Origin: JAVBQO01 sp031548885
Lineage (GTDB): Bacteria > Patescibacteriota > Saccharimonadia > Saccharimonadales > Saccharimonadaceae
Assembly (NCBI GenBank): GCA_031548885.1
Contig: JAVBQO010000001.1
Span: 1-64,000, forward strand
DNA length: 64,000 bases
Direction of reading: 5' to 3'
Shown: piece after piece, positions 1-7,716 of the stretch
Layout of the letters: every line of letters begins with the position of its first letter
Numbering within the stretch: the stretch's first letter is position 1
Notes under the pieces: generated by a model
The model's input: only the letters and a program-made list of their open reading frames with translations
What the model was told of the DNA's origin: nothing
Databases searched by the model: none
Position numbers and translations under genes: made by a program

Positions 1-213
1 CCATCGCCGTCGGCTCCGACACCAGCGGTACGGTCCAGGAAGCCCACCACCCCGGACACACCAAAGGCCCCGCCAACGGCGAGGCCTCAGGCCAAACCTC
101 AGCCTCTACAGACCGGTGTTTGTGTAAGGACAGTTTGGTGGAAGCTTCGGGACTGCTCGACAACAACGAAACGAACCCCGGCGGCAACCGGGGTTCGTGT
201 AAGGCTAGTTTGG
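1..213 (+). other. GC-rich region, possible C-terminal tail of a proline-rich protein
   Basis: Frame 1 is open from the window edge to a TGA at 211-213, at the 3' end of the tRNA gene. It would encode a Pro/Thr/Ala-rich stretch followed by a basic tail. Frame 3 is also open and has C-rich third positions over its first 120 bases, but it runs on into the tRNA, so frame 1 is the more credible. The segment has no copy of the TGCGAAA word that fills the rest of the window and is richer in GC. It may be the end of a surface or linker protein, or non-coding. The product is not recognised. Confidence 0.3.
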
Positions 214-215
214 TG
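122..215 (+). repeat. 19-bp direct repeat beside tRNA-Glu with a hairpin between copies
   Basis: GTGTAAGGACAGTTTGGTG at 122-140 and GTGTAAGGCTAGTTTGGTG at 197-215 differ at two bases. The right copy overlaps the CCA end of tRNA-Glu (211-285). Between them an 11-bp perfect inverted repeat (171-181 with 188-198, 6-base loop) forms a strong hairpin. It could be a terminator, the remains of a duplicated tRNA 3' end, or an integration scar. Confidence 0.5.
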
Positions 216-285
216 ACCTCACGGGGAATCGAACCCCGATTGCAAGGATGAGAACCTTGTGTCCTAACCGTTAGACGATGAGGCC
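211..285 (-). tRNA. tRNA-Glu (CTC)
   Basis: Read on the minus strand this gives a complete cloverleaf. The acceptor arm GGCCTCA pairs with TGAGGTC through one G-U pair. The anticodon stem CAAGG/CCTTG closes the loop TTCTCAT, so the anticodon is CTC (reads GAG). The T arm contains GGTTCGATTCC. The CCA end is encoded. It decodes glutamate during translation. Confidence 0.93.
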
Positions 286-331
286 AACAGAGATATTCTA
301 GCAAATAACGTACTTTTCGTAAAGAATCGAT

Positions 332-658
332 TCACGCCCGAACGTTGTTTTTGGGCACAAAGTTCGCCCGCAAGGCGCGATACTCGCGTAGCGCCTTATC
401 AAAATCGATGCGGCGTTTCACGGCCAGTGCCGCAACTCTTGCCATGTGATAAATTATAGCGTCGCGTCTGACAGTCGGGTCAGCTGCGTTTTGTTCGACT
501 ATGGCGAGCCGAGCCAGCACGCGCGTTGCGGGCGACAAATCATAATTCTGGTTGATTTCTGCTATCGCAGCGGCACTATCGGGTGTGGCTGCTGCGGCTT
601 TTTCGGCCGCTTGAATAATTTCATCGGGTAATTTGTCACGCATTGTGTACGGCGTCAA
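332..658 (-). CDS. Small helical protein in a two-component operon
   Basis: About 108 residues, Ala-rich and predicted mostly helical, with no membrane segment and no family recognised. The longest form starts at TTG 658 and overlaps the receiver stop codon (TTGA), which suggests translational coupling. An ATG at 643 would give a form five residues shorter. It is the last gene of the DUF3048-kinase-receiver operon, so it may be an accessory or output partner of the receiver, which has no output domain of its own. That role rests on position only. Confidence 0.7.
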   Translation of the reverse strand: MTPYTMRDKLPDEIIQAAEKAAAATPDSAAAIAEINQNYDLSPATRVLARLAIVEQNAADPTVRRDAIIYHMARVAALAVKRRIDFDKALREYRALRANFVPKNNVRA

Positions 659-1026
659 CCCAGCAACTTCGCAATAATATCCAAAAGTTTATGCGGCGTA
701 ATATCCGCCTTGATCAAATATCCGTCGGCGTTGGCCTCCATGGCGGCGCGCGATTGCTCGTCTTGTTCGAAATTCGTCATGACCAGAACTTTGGTGCCGG
801 GGATTTTGTCCTCGTGGGAATTGCGCAGATATTGCAAGATTTCAGTTCCCTGTTTTTCTGGCAGCATGATGTCCAGCAAAATCAGATCATATTTTTTCGC
901 AACCGCCGCTGTTAATCCTTCGTTGCCGCCGACAACCCAATCGACCTCGTAGCTGGCTTTTCGCAAACTACGAACATACATTTCGCCGATGAAACGGTCG
1001 TCTTCGATGACTAAAATCTTTTTCAT
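655..1026 (-). CDS. Single-domain response regulator (receiver)
   Basis: 123 residues forming only a CheY-like receiver domain. The acidic pair is in VIEDD (residues 7-10). The phosphoacceptor is Asp52 in LILLDIMLP. The conserved Thr/Ser region is LVMTN and the conserved Lys lies in YLIKADIT. No DNA-binding domain follows, so it must act through a protein partner or as a phosphorelay step. It lies 1 base after the histidine kinase gene, which is its likely cognate kinase, and overlaps the small gene downstream. Function as a receiver is secure; the regulated process is unknown. Confidence 0.92.
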   Translation of the reverse strand: MKKILVIEDDRFIGEMYVRSLRKASYEVDWVVGGNEGLTAAVAKKYDLILLDIMLPEKQGTEILQYLRNSHEDKIPGTKVLVMTNFEQDEQSRAAMEANADGYLIKADITPHKLLDIIAKLLG

Positions 1027-1027
1027 A

Positions 1028-2563
1028 TTATCCTTTGTACATGGAGTGGTTGCGAATCCAACTCCCGCTTCCTTTGACGATAGCGTCGTTTTTATTATCG
1101 CTTAGTTTAAGTTTTTCGGCAACGGTCGCATAAACCGGTAGCGTGAAGCTAAACGTGCTGCCGCGGCCTTCGGTCGATCGTACGCCGATGGTGCCGCCGT
1201 GGCTTTCGACGATGGCCCGCGAAATGTATAGTCCCAATCCGGTGCCGCTGACGGAGTTGCTGGATCGGTGCGAACGGTAGAATTTGCTGAATAATTGGCC
1301 AGCAACGCTGGACGGAATGCCGATTCCGTGGTCGATAACCGAAAACTCCACGTAGTCGCCGTCATCCTGCGCCGTGACTTGGATAGCGCCGTTTTCGCGG
1401 CTGTATTTGATGGCGTTGTCGATTAAGTTTGACAAAACTTCGCTAACACTCGATTTGTCAGCGGCGACAGTCGGCAAATCGTCCGGAATGTCAAACGAAA
1501 TTGTCCGGTCGAGCGTATGAGCACGCAGTGTCATGTCTTCGCGGACGCCGTCGATCAGATCGGAAACGGTCATTTCGTGCAGCGACAATTTCAGATGGCG
1601 ACGGTCGTAGCGGCTGGCGTTCAGAATGTTGTTGATGTAGCTGGACAAGCGGTTGCTCGACACGTACAACCGGTCGATTAATTCGTGCTGATCGCCGGTC
1701 AACGACGGTGATAATTCTTCGGCCAAAACGTCCAAATAACCGCGAATCACGGTAATCGGTCCGCGCAGTTCGTGGGCTGCCAGCGCGATGAAATCCATGG
1801 TCGTTTCGTCGTTGATGTAGGCGCTGGTGCGGTCGGTTGTGATGATGATGGTTTCGATGCCGCTGGGCGCGTTCTTTTTGTAGTGAGCCACGACGTCGAA
1901 TAATTTGCGGTTGTTTTCGCCGGGTACGACGTTTTGGACGCGCGTCCAGATATTGTCGCTGCTGACGGCGGTTTGTTCAGACTCGCCCAACCACGACCAC
2001 AATGAATTGACGTTGTCGTCGTCGAAAACCAGTTGCACGTGCTGATTGCCTTCCGGGTCGGTGTAAATCGGCGCCAAATTGTTGCGAAAAATCACGTTGC
2101 GCTCCGCATCGAGCGCAATGATGCCGACCGGCAGCGCGTTGACGATAAGTTGAGCTTTTTCGGCGTCGGTTTCTGGCGTTTTTTCGATAACAAGCGGCCG
2201 GCTGTTGATTTCGTAGACGGTTTGAATCATGTCTTTGAGTCCGCTTTGTTCGTGGCGTTTTTCGTTGATTTGCGGCGGTTGAATAACGGTATCTTCGCCG
2301 GAAACATGAATGATTGCGCTGGTCAACATTTGGGTTGGCTCTAGAACCATTTTCAAATACAACATTCCGATCGAAAATTCCAGCGCCAAAAACACTATGG
2401 CTGCGAAAAACATATCAACCAAAACGTGAAGTGTCGTCAAGGTTGCGAAACAAGCGAAAACAATCGATGCCACGCCCATAATCACAGTCTGTGTCAATAC
2501 CAGCCAAAACAAACTTTTCGTGAAATGTTTCGGATAAAATTCGTCCAAACGGCTCATTGCCAT
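1028..2563 (-). CDS. Membrane sensor histidine kinase
   Basis: 511 residues. Two membrane segments lie at about 17-40 and 46-72, with almost no extracellular loop, so sensing is probably intramembrane or cytoplasmic. A PAS-like region (about 140-240, LPVGIIALD) precedes the HisKA box with the phosphorylated His near 262 (ALAAHELRGP). The HATPase domain has the N box (LIDNAIKYS), G1 (DHGIGIP) and G2 (GTGLGLYIS). It should phosphorylate the receiver encoded next. The start overlaps the end of the DUF3048 gene by 10 bases; a second ATG two codons in is possible. Confidence 0.93.
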   Translation of the reverse strand: MAMSRLDEFYPKHFTKSLFWLVLTQTVIMGVASIVFACFATLTTLHVLVDMFFAAIVFLALEFSIGMLYLKMVLEPTQMLTSAIIHVSGEDTVIQPPQINEKRHEQSGLKDMIQTVYEINSRPLVIEKTPETDAEKAQLIVNALPVGIIALDAERNVIFRNNLAPIYTDPEGNQHVQLVFDDDNVNSLWSWLGESEQTAVSSDNIWTRVQNVVPGENNRKLFDVVAHYKKNAPSGIETIIITTDRTSAYINDETTMDFIALAAHELRGPITVIRGYLDVLAEELSPSLTGDQHELIDRLYVSSNRLSSYINNILNASRYDRRHLKLSLHEMTVSDLIDGVREDMTLRAHTLDRTISFDIPDDLPTVAADKSSVSEVLSNLIDNAIKYSRENGAIQVTAQDDGDYVEFSVIDHGIGIPSSVAGQLFSKFYRSHRSSNSVSGTGLGLYISRAIVESHGGTIGVRSTEGRGSTFSFTLPVYATVAEKLKLSDNKNDAIVKGSGSWIRNHSMYKG

Positions 2564-3642
2564 GATATGTCATTCTCCTGCGGAACAGCGGTGATCCAGG
2601 TTTGTCCGCGGTTAAGTTTGATCGGATTGCCGTCGTCGCCAATGAACTGAATTTGTTCTTTGTCGCTGGCTTTTTTCCAAATGCAATGTTGAGCGACGCC
2701 GTTTTGAAACACAAAACATTCGCCGTTGCCGGATGTCGGAATTTGTTCGCGGTAGCCGTCTTCGAACCCGAGCGTCATCTGGACTCGAATGGCGATGGCG
2801 ACGCTGGGCTGGATTTGGCCGTTTTCGCGGTCGACGTGATTTTCGCCGCCCTGTTTTCGAATATACGTATTTGACGCAGCGTCGAAATCATACGTCACGT
2901 CAAATGTGCCGGTGGAAACGCCCATGTGCACGTGCGTGGCGTCGGGCGTGGCGAACGGTTTGCCATCGGTGCGCGGGAATCCGGCAAATGATGAAGTGGC
3001 TTTGCCTTTGCTGTTTTCCAAATCGCGCAGATGCGCATAATCGGTGTAAACATTGTGCGGCGCCCAGCGGTCAGCCGTGCGCCAATATGCGCCATCGTTG
3101 AAAAACTGATCCAAATCGACGCCGTAATTGCCGCTGCGAATCATATTCAGCGAATTGAGGCTGCCGCCAACGTGGGCCACCGCTGGGTCGAACGGCGCGG
3201 CCCACTCGACATAGTACGGCCGCAACGAACGAACTGGACCGATCAGCGCTGGCTCGGATTCTTGGTACAAACCGACGAAGCGCGTGATGCCGCCTTCGGC
3301 GACGGCTTCGTAGACGACGCCCATGTTTTTCAATCCTGACTGCGGCCGAGCGTCGGGTGAGTTTTCGATCATCACGGCGGTGACCGGACGCTTGGTAATG
3401 GATTCGGTGTTGACTTTCATTCCGGTTAATGGCGAATGGTAAGTCGGCGGCACGTATTTTTCGGACTTGTCGGGAACGGCGTTGACGGCGACTTCTTGTT
3501 TGGGTGCGCGGAAAAATATCGCGAAAGCTATCAATCCGCCCGCCAAAACCAATCCGCCGATCGCCACCCCATAACGAACCGGTCGTTTGGCGAACCAACG
3601 GTGAAATCGTCCGGGCTTTTTCGGGGTGTTTGTTTTTGGCAT
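2554..3642 (-). CDS. Membrane-anchored DUF3048 (YerB-like) protein
   Basis: 362 residues. A short basic N terminus is followed by one membrane segment (about 22-42), then an extracellular region matching the DUF3048/YerB family: SPLTGMKV, RPVTAVMIENSP, ARPQSGL, GPVRSLRPYY, VAHVGGS. YerB proteins are secreted or anchored proteins of poorly known function in Firmicutes and CPR bacteria. The reading frame extends upstream, but the ATG at 3642 fits the membrane anchor and lies 10 bases after TATAAT (3653-3658). It is the first gene of the two-component operon, so it could be the external part of the sensor. Confidence 0.88.
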   Translation of the reverse strand: MPKTNTPKKPGRFHRWFAKRPVRYGVAIGGLVLAGGLIAFAIFFRAPKQEVAVNAVPDKSEKYVPPTYHSPLTGMKVNTESITKRPVTAVMIENSPDARPQSGLKNMGVVYEAVAEGGITRFVGLYQESEPALIGPVRSLRPYYVEWAAPFDPAVAHVGGSLNSLNMIRSGNYGVDLDQFFNDGAYWRTADRWAPHNVYTDYAHLRDLENSKGKATSSFAGFPRTDGKPFATPDATHVHMGVSTGTFDVTYDFDAASNTYIRKQGGENHVDRENGQIQPSVAIAIRVQMTLGFEDGYREQIPTSGNGECFVFQNGVAQHCIWKKASDKEQIQFIGDDGNPIKLNRGQTWITAVPQENDISWQ

Positions 3643-3652
3643 GTTCTCTATT

Positions 3653-3661
3653 ATTATAGCA
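3653..3661 (-). promoter_or_regulatory. Extended -10 TGCTATAAT of the two-component operon
   Basis: TGCTATAAT on the minus strand ends 10 bases before the DUF3048 start codon, which predicts an mRNA leader of only a few bases. No good SD sequence precedes the ATG. Confidence 0.65.
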
Positions 3662-3682
3662 AAAACACGAGCGTTTTGTATA

Positions 3683-3711
3683 TTGACATTTCGCATTGTA
3701 AGTGATACAAT
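3683..3711 (+). promoter_or_regulatory. Sigma70-type promoter, leaderless
   Basis: TTGACA (3683-3688), a 17-base spacer, then TACAAT (3706-3711). Six bases later is the ATG at 3718, so the predicted first transcribed base is the A of the start codon. It is the cleanest full promoter in the window. Confidence 0.85.
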
Positions 3712-3717
3712 CAAGTC

Positions 3718-4104
3718 ATGAAATTGGAGTTGAATCGCGATTTTCAAGATGCGCGTAACATCGTCGGTGGCGCGATGGCGTATTACGGTTTGAAAAACGA
3801 ATCGACGCCGGCTCCGAAACCGGAACTTTCGCCGGAACAGATCAATCGAATCAACGTCAATATGGGATTTTATCGCAATTTGGCCGAGTGCGTGGCGAAT
3901 CTGTCGAATCAAAATGTTGCGAAAAGTACTGAAACGCTGCCAGAAACGGCGGCGAACCACGCGAAAACTTATAGCGAAGTCATCATGGACGGCCAAGTGA
4001 TTCCCGACCAAGCGCTCGCGCCGGGTGACGTCGCAGAGCATTGGGCCAGAATAGCGAAAGACCTCGCCGAATCTTCGCAGGCAGATTTTGGTTTGGCGGC
4101 GTAG
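3718..4104 (+). CDS. Conserved-looking small soluble protein, unknown
   Basis: 128 residues without signal peptide or membrane segment. It is helical, with polar and Pro/Glu-rich stretches, and no family is recognised. The start is fixed by a consensus promoter whose predicted start point is the ATG itself. It is a single-gene unit facing the DUF218-gltX operon: its TAG stop abuts the other gene's stop codon with no base between (4104/4105). Word use (TGCGAAA) matches the resident genome. Confidence 0.75.
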   Translation: MKLELNRDFQDARNIVGGAMAYYGLKNESTPAPKPELSPEQINRINVNMGFYRNLAECVANLSNQNVAKSTETLPETAANHAKTYSEVIMDGQVIPDQALAPGDVAEHWARIAKDLAESSQADFGLAA

Positions 4105-4794
4105 TTATTTCGCGAAATTTTCCGTCGACAATGTAGAATCCTGAGTTTTTGCTGAGAATCCGCGCTTACGCAATCTGCGAGATGCGTTTTCGGCTTCCTG
4201 CGAAAACGGCTGCGCGGTCTGAAAACCTTTTGCGGCGTATTCATCAATTCGTTGGTAATCGCCGAGCATCGACGCGATCGTGCGTTTGGCCAGACTGATC
4301 GCTTTCTCGCGCTGCATATATTCGCGAAAATTTTCGTTAATCGACGTGACGTAGAAATTCGGCTGTGGCGTCGGCCACTGTTTTTCGGCCGTGGCTTTGA
4401 ACCGGCGCGTCATGTATGGTTTGTGAACCAGGATGACATTTTTCGCAGTCAGGCCATGTTCGTGCAATTTTTTCGCCGCCAAAATAATATTGAGCCCAGT
4501 GTTTCGCGCGTTCGGTTCGCGAATAATCGCCCGATTCGGCACGCCGAGTTCAACCGCCTTTCGTGCCAGTAACTCAGCTTCGTTTTCGGTGAAATCGGGA
4601 TGCTGAAATCCGGAAAACACGATAATCGGCGCACGATTTTCATGATAGAGCTGAGCGGCGCGCTCGGCTATATCGACACGCGATCCAGCACCGCCACCGA
4701 TGATTGCGTCGGCGCGATCTGGCAGTTTGTCTTCGATCCGCAGATAATCCCAGATGGTTTGCAGGTCGCGCCAATTTTCGTCGGAAATGTTCAT
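4105..4794 (-). CDS. DUF218 / YdcF-SanA family protein
   Basis: 229 residues. The core matches DUF218: ADAIIGGGAGSR near the N terminus, then APIIVFSGFQHP, EPNARNTGLNI (the conserved E-x-x-A-x-N-T segment), and LVHKPYMTRRF. Family members (SanA, YdcF, ElyC) are linked to envelope or peptidoglycan precursor functions, with no settled activity. This copy has no membrane anchor, so it is probably cytoplasmic. ATG 4794 overlaps the gltX stop (ATGA), showing co-translation with gltX. A longer reading frame upstream lies inside gltX and is rejected. Confidence 0.85.
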   Translation of the reverse strand: MNISDENWRDLQTIWDYLRIEDKLPDRADAIIGGGAGSRVDIAERAAQLYHENRAPIIVFSGFQHPDFTENEAELLARKAVELGVPNRAIIREPNARNTGLNIILAAKKLHEHGLTAKNVILVHKPYMTRRFKATAEKQWPTPQPNFYVTSINENFREYMQREKAISLAKRTIASMLGDYQRIDEYAAKGFQTAQPFSQEAENASRRLRKRGFSAKTQDSTLSTENFAK

Positions 4795-6236
4795 CTCGCA
4801 GACTCGATTGCTGCGTCGATCCGCGACAAAGTTTCCCCCCGCCCCAACAGCCGCATCGTCTCCGGCAATCCCGGCGAAAACACCGCCCAGGTCAGCGCGT
4901 AGCGAATAATTCCGAACAAAATTGCCGGTTTGGATTCTGTTTTTGCCAGCAATTCGTTCAGGCATTCCTGGATTTTTTCTTCGTTTTCGAAATCGTTTTC
5001 GGATAAGGTTTCCAGCGCAGTTTTCGCAGATTTCAATAGCTCGATTTGCTCGGCGTGCGATAGTTTTCGCAACTGTTTGTTGCCATCGACCATCGTCCAA
5101 TCTGGCGTCGGCTGCTCCGCGAAAAAATATTCGGTCAATGCAGGCAAATCCGCCAAAGTTTTCAAGCGATCACGCACGACTTTCAGAACCTTTCGCAAAT
5201 CATCATCGGATTCTTGCGCGGCGTTTTCGCCCCAGAAATCGCGACATCGTTCGAACAGCTCATCCAAACTGAGCCGCTTGATCCACTGCCCATTCATCCA
5301 GATCAGCCGTTTTTCGTCGAATCTGGCTCCGGATTTCTGCACACGCTCCAGCGAAAATTTCGCAATCAATTCGTCCATCGTGAAAATTTCCTGCTCAGTA
5401 CCGTCATTCCAGCCCATCGACGCGATGAAATTGTCCAGTGCTTCGACCAAATATCCGTCGCGCAGATAATCCAAAACGTCTTTGGCGCCGTCACGTTTGC
5501 CGAGCTTTTTGTTGCCAGATTCGGCCAAAATGTGCGGCATCGTGGCGAAAATCGGCTTTTCCAAATTCAGCGCCTCGTACAAATTCAGGTAATTTGGCAT
5601 CGACGCGATAAATTCCTGCCCGCGAATAACGTGCGTGATTTGCATTTCGGCGTCGTCGACGATATGCGCGAAATTGTAGGTCGGAAAGCCGTCGGATTTC
5701 ATCAAGATGAAGTCGTCGATCGCCTCAGCGCCGGCGTGCATGTCGCCCATCACGGCGTCGTGCCAGCGATAATCTTGCGGTTCGGACTTGAACCGCAACG
5801 GCTGCGTCCCGTCCCAAACCAGCGGATTTTCCGGGCGATGATTGCGAAATAGAAACGGTTTTTTCGCAGCGGCGGCCTCGTCGCGAAATTGCTGGATTTG
5901 TTCCGGCGAATACGGATCGGCGTAGGCGCGGCCGCTGTCGATTAATTTCTGCGCCCACTTTTTGTAAATTTCCAAACGTTCGGATTGGCGATACGGACCG
6001 TGTGGGCCGCCGATATCCGGACCTTCGTCGTAATTGATATTTAGCGAGCGCAGGCTGCGAACGATATGTGCGTCGGAACCCTCGACCTCGCGTTTTTGGT
6101 CGGTGTCTTCTAGCCGCAGGATAAATTTGCCGTGATTTTGTTTCGCAACCAGATACGCGTACAGCGCGGTGCGAATGCCACCGACGTGAACAAAACCGGT
6201 TGGTGATGGGGCGAAGCGAGTGCGTGGAGTTTTCAT
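4791..6236 (-). CDS. gltX: Glutamyl-tRNA synthetase
   Basis: 481 residues, the usual length. It charges tRNA with glutamate (and possibly tRNA-Gln, if an amidotransferase pathway exists). The class I signature is FAPSPTGFVHVGG at residues 8-20 (HVGG for HIGH), and the KMSKS equivalent is KKLGKRDGA near 245. The substrate region RLEDTDQ is present. The ATG at 6236 lies six bases after TAAAAT (6243-6248) and has no SD, so the mRNA is predicted leaderless. It is followed by the DUF218 gene in a two-gene operon. Confidence 0.96.
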   Translation of the reverse strand: MKTPRTRFAPSPTGFVHVGGIRTALYAYLVAKQNHGKFILRLEDTDQKREVEGSDAHIVRSLRSLNINYDEGPDIGGPHGPYRQSERLEIYKKWAQKLIDSGRAYADPYSPEQIQQFRDEAAAAKKPFLFRNHRPENPLVWDGTQPLRFKSEPQDYRWHDAVMGDMHAGAEAIDDFILMKSDGFPTYNFAHIVDDAEMQITHVIRGQEFIASMPNYLNLYEALNLEKPIFATMPHILAESGNKKLGKRDGAKDVLDYLRDGYLVEALDNFIASMGWNDGTEQEIFTMDELIAKFSLERVQKSGARFDEKRLIWMNGQWIKRLSLDELFERCRDFWGENAAQESDDDLRKVLKVVRDRLKTLADLPALTEYFFAEQPTPDWTMVDGNKQLRKLSHAEQIELLKSAKTALETLSENDFENEEKIQECLNELLAKTESKPAILFGIIRYALTWAVFSPGLPETMRLLGRGETLSRIDAAIESAR

Positions 6237-6242
6237 GGTTAT

Positions 6243-6248
6243 ATTTTA
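6243..6248 (-). promoter_or_regulatory. -10 box of gltX (leaderless)
   Basis: TAAAAT on the minus strand ends exactly six bases before the gltX ATG, the same spacing as at nine other start codons in this window. No -35 element is convincing. Confidence 0.55.
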
Positions 6249-6337
6249 ACAGATTGCGAAGCGTAAAAAAACGCTGCGAAAATTGCAGCGCGGGATTTGC
6301 GTTGAAATTACGTTTGGGGGAGTTTGCGAAAACCATT

Positions 6338-6372
6338 CCGCGGAGCCGAGACTTTCTTGGTCGGCTCCGCGG
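6338..6372 (-). terminator. Strong hairpin after orphan gene
   Basis: A 12-bp perfect GC-rich stem (6338-6349 with 6361-6372) with an 11-base loop lies 19 bases after the stop codon of the gene at 6391-6939. No long U tract follows, so it may be a transcription end or an mRNA 3'-end stabiliser. Confidence 0.65.
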
Positions 6373-6390
6373 TGACGCGAGTTCGAGGCC

Positions 6391-6939
6391 CTACTGCTTC
6401 CACGCATCAAGTGCAAGAAGTTGTAGTTCCTCGAGGTGGTCGCAGTGGTAGCCATAGCGGCATTCGATCATGTACCACCCTGGGGCTCCTTGTTGCACAG
6501 AAAGCTGACAACTATCGAGCCCAAGTGTCCTGTGCGACAGAATAAGATCGAGATCGAACGCTCCGGGCTGGATTTCGATCTCCATTCCACGGGTGTCACA
6601 CTTTCGCACAGGGGGTTTCTTGTAGGAGAGCCCCGCCAAGAACTTCCTGATTGCGATTTGCACGGCGTCACGACTCATGGTTGTGTTGATCAGGTCGTTT
6701 CTTCCGCGAAGGGCCACGACCTCGCCCTCACATGCTTGAATGACGCCCTGTCGAATCTCGTCGGAGTCGGTGAGCGCCATGCTGGCGAAGGTGCCAGTTC
6801 CGTAGATGTACAGGCTCGTGTTGCGATTGTACGTGAAGTTCACAACCGGCCACTTCAGACCACCCCATTCGAGGGCATATGCTCCATGGTCGCTGACGAT
6901 TGTGACGGTACTGGCTGCTGTCTTGCCGAATAGTCCCAT
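6391..6939 (-). CDS. Orphan soluble protein, unknown
   Basis: 182 residues, no membrane segment or signal peptide, no family recognised. Visible features are an N-terminal beta-rich half (VTIVSDHGAYALEW) and several Cys/His residues near the C terminus (CRYGYHCDHLEE) that might bind metal. The ATG at 6939 is chosen because GGAGG lies five bases upstream; the frame extends four codons further, through the SD itself. It has an untranslated leader and a strong terminal hairpin, unlike its leaderless neighbours, and only one TGCGAAA word. It may be acquired DNA. Confidence 0.7.
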   Translation of the reverse strand: MGLFGKTAASTVTIVSDHGAYALEWGGLKWPVVNFTYNRNTSLYIYGTGTFASMALTDSDEIRQGVIQACEGEVVALRGRNDLINTTMSRDAVQIAIRKFLAGLSYKKPPVRKCDTRGMEIEIQPGAFDLDLILSHRTLGLDSCQLSVQQGAPGWYMIECRYGYHCDHLEELQLLALDAWKQ

Positions 6940-7151
6940 GTTATCCTCCAAACGTAAAAGTGCCCCTTGCGGAGCACCATGGTGGCGCGTCGCGAGCTTC
7001 TGAAAACTCTAACGCAAGGATGGGCTGATTATCGCAATTTTTCGCAATGATGTCAATAGCTATGGAATAATCTGCGAAAAATTGATGCGTCGATCGGAGG
7101 AATGTCGCCTGCAACCCCGCAGGCTGTGATGCCCGCGGGGTTGCGAAAATG
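6940..7151. other. Gap between orphan genes
   Basis: Holds the leader of the 6391-6939 gene with a small hairpin (GTGCTCC/GGGGCAC, about 6962-6979), the terminal hairpin of the lipoprotein gene and three copies of the TGCGAAA word. No further reading frame is convincing. Confidence 0.6.
7111..7144 (-). terminator. Strong hairpin after lipoprotein gene
   Basis: A 10-bp stem (7111-7120 with 7135-7144) closes a 14-base loop, starting 7 bases past the lipoprotein stop codon. GC-rich with no U tract. Confidence 0.65.
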
Positions 7152-7631
7152 CTAGTTGCAGGCTGGCGTTGCGACCGCGGTTTCAACGCCGTTCAGCGTG
7201 TACGAACCTGTTGCGCACGCTGGGTCGTTCGGCCCGTTGACGACGATGAGGTTCGAAAACACGATTGTGTAGCCCGTCATGGTGTCAGATTGCGACCGTG
7301 CGCCGCTGTCGACGGTGGCCGTGATCGAGTCGGCGGGTGTTGTCGTCGTGATCTTGGACCACACGGCGCTGCACGACTTTGAATATTTCAGCTCGACGAT
7401 CGCGGCGCCGTCGGCTTGGACGGCTCGCTTCAGCGTGGCTACGTCGGTCTCGCTGGCGCAGTTGGCCAGCATTGGGTCATCGCCATCCTTGATGGCGGAC
7501 GCGGCTGTCTGCTCAGATGCGTCGGCCGTGACGGTCACGGTTGGTGTCGGTTCGGGCGATGCGCCGCAGCCGGTTGCAGCGAACGTGGCGGCGATGGCTG
7601 TGATTGCGAAAAACTTGCAAATACGGGACAT
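7152..7631 (-). CDS. DUF2690-like secreted lipoprotein
   Basis: 159 residues. A signal peptide ends in the lipobox FAATGC, so Cys22 should be lipidated and the protein anchored outside the membrane. A Thr/Pro/Glu-rich linker follows. The C-terminal domain has paired cysteines and VELKYSKSCSAVW, which resembles DUF2690, known mainly from Actinobacteria. SD-like GGAG precedes the ATG and a small hairpin GCTCCATCTGGAGC sits in the leader. Resemblance to a family of likely host bacteria suggests transfer, but this is inference. Confidence 0.8.
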   Translation of the reverse strand: MSRICKFFAITAIAATFAATGCGASPEPTPTVTVTADASEQTAASAIKDGDDPMLANCASETDVATLKRAVQADGAAIVELKYSKSCSAVWSKITTTTPADSITATVDSGARSQSDTMTGYTIVFSNLIVVNGPNDPACATGSYTLNGVETAVATPACN

Positions 7632-7716
7632 TTTTCTCCGATCGAAAGTGCTCCAGATGGAGCGGGGCTCAACAAATGGACTGCGAAATTATCGCAGCTT
7701 TTCGCAAAACCGTCAA

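Noticed and set aside
171..198. Second tRNA T-arm (tRNA remnant) in the hairpin ACGAACCCCGG/CCGGGGTTCGT
   Set aside because: It contains GGGGTTCG-like bases of a T arm, but no acceptor, D or anticodon arms can be drawn around it.
1102..1365. Open frame in the histidine kinase gene on the same strand
   Set aside because: It lies in another frame wholly inside the kinase gene, whose motifs are clear; no promoter or SD.
3071..3598. Long frame with Arg-rich product inside DUF3048 gene
   Set aside because: Arg-rich shadow of a real gene; the DUF3048 frame has recognisable motifs.
5725..6336. Arg-rich frame overlapping gltX start
   Set aside because: Shadow of gltX in another frame; composition not protein-like.
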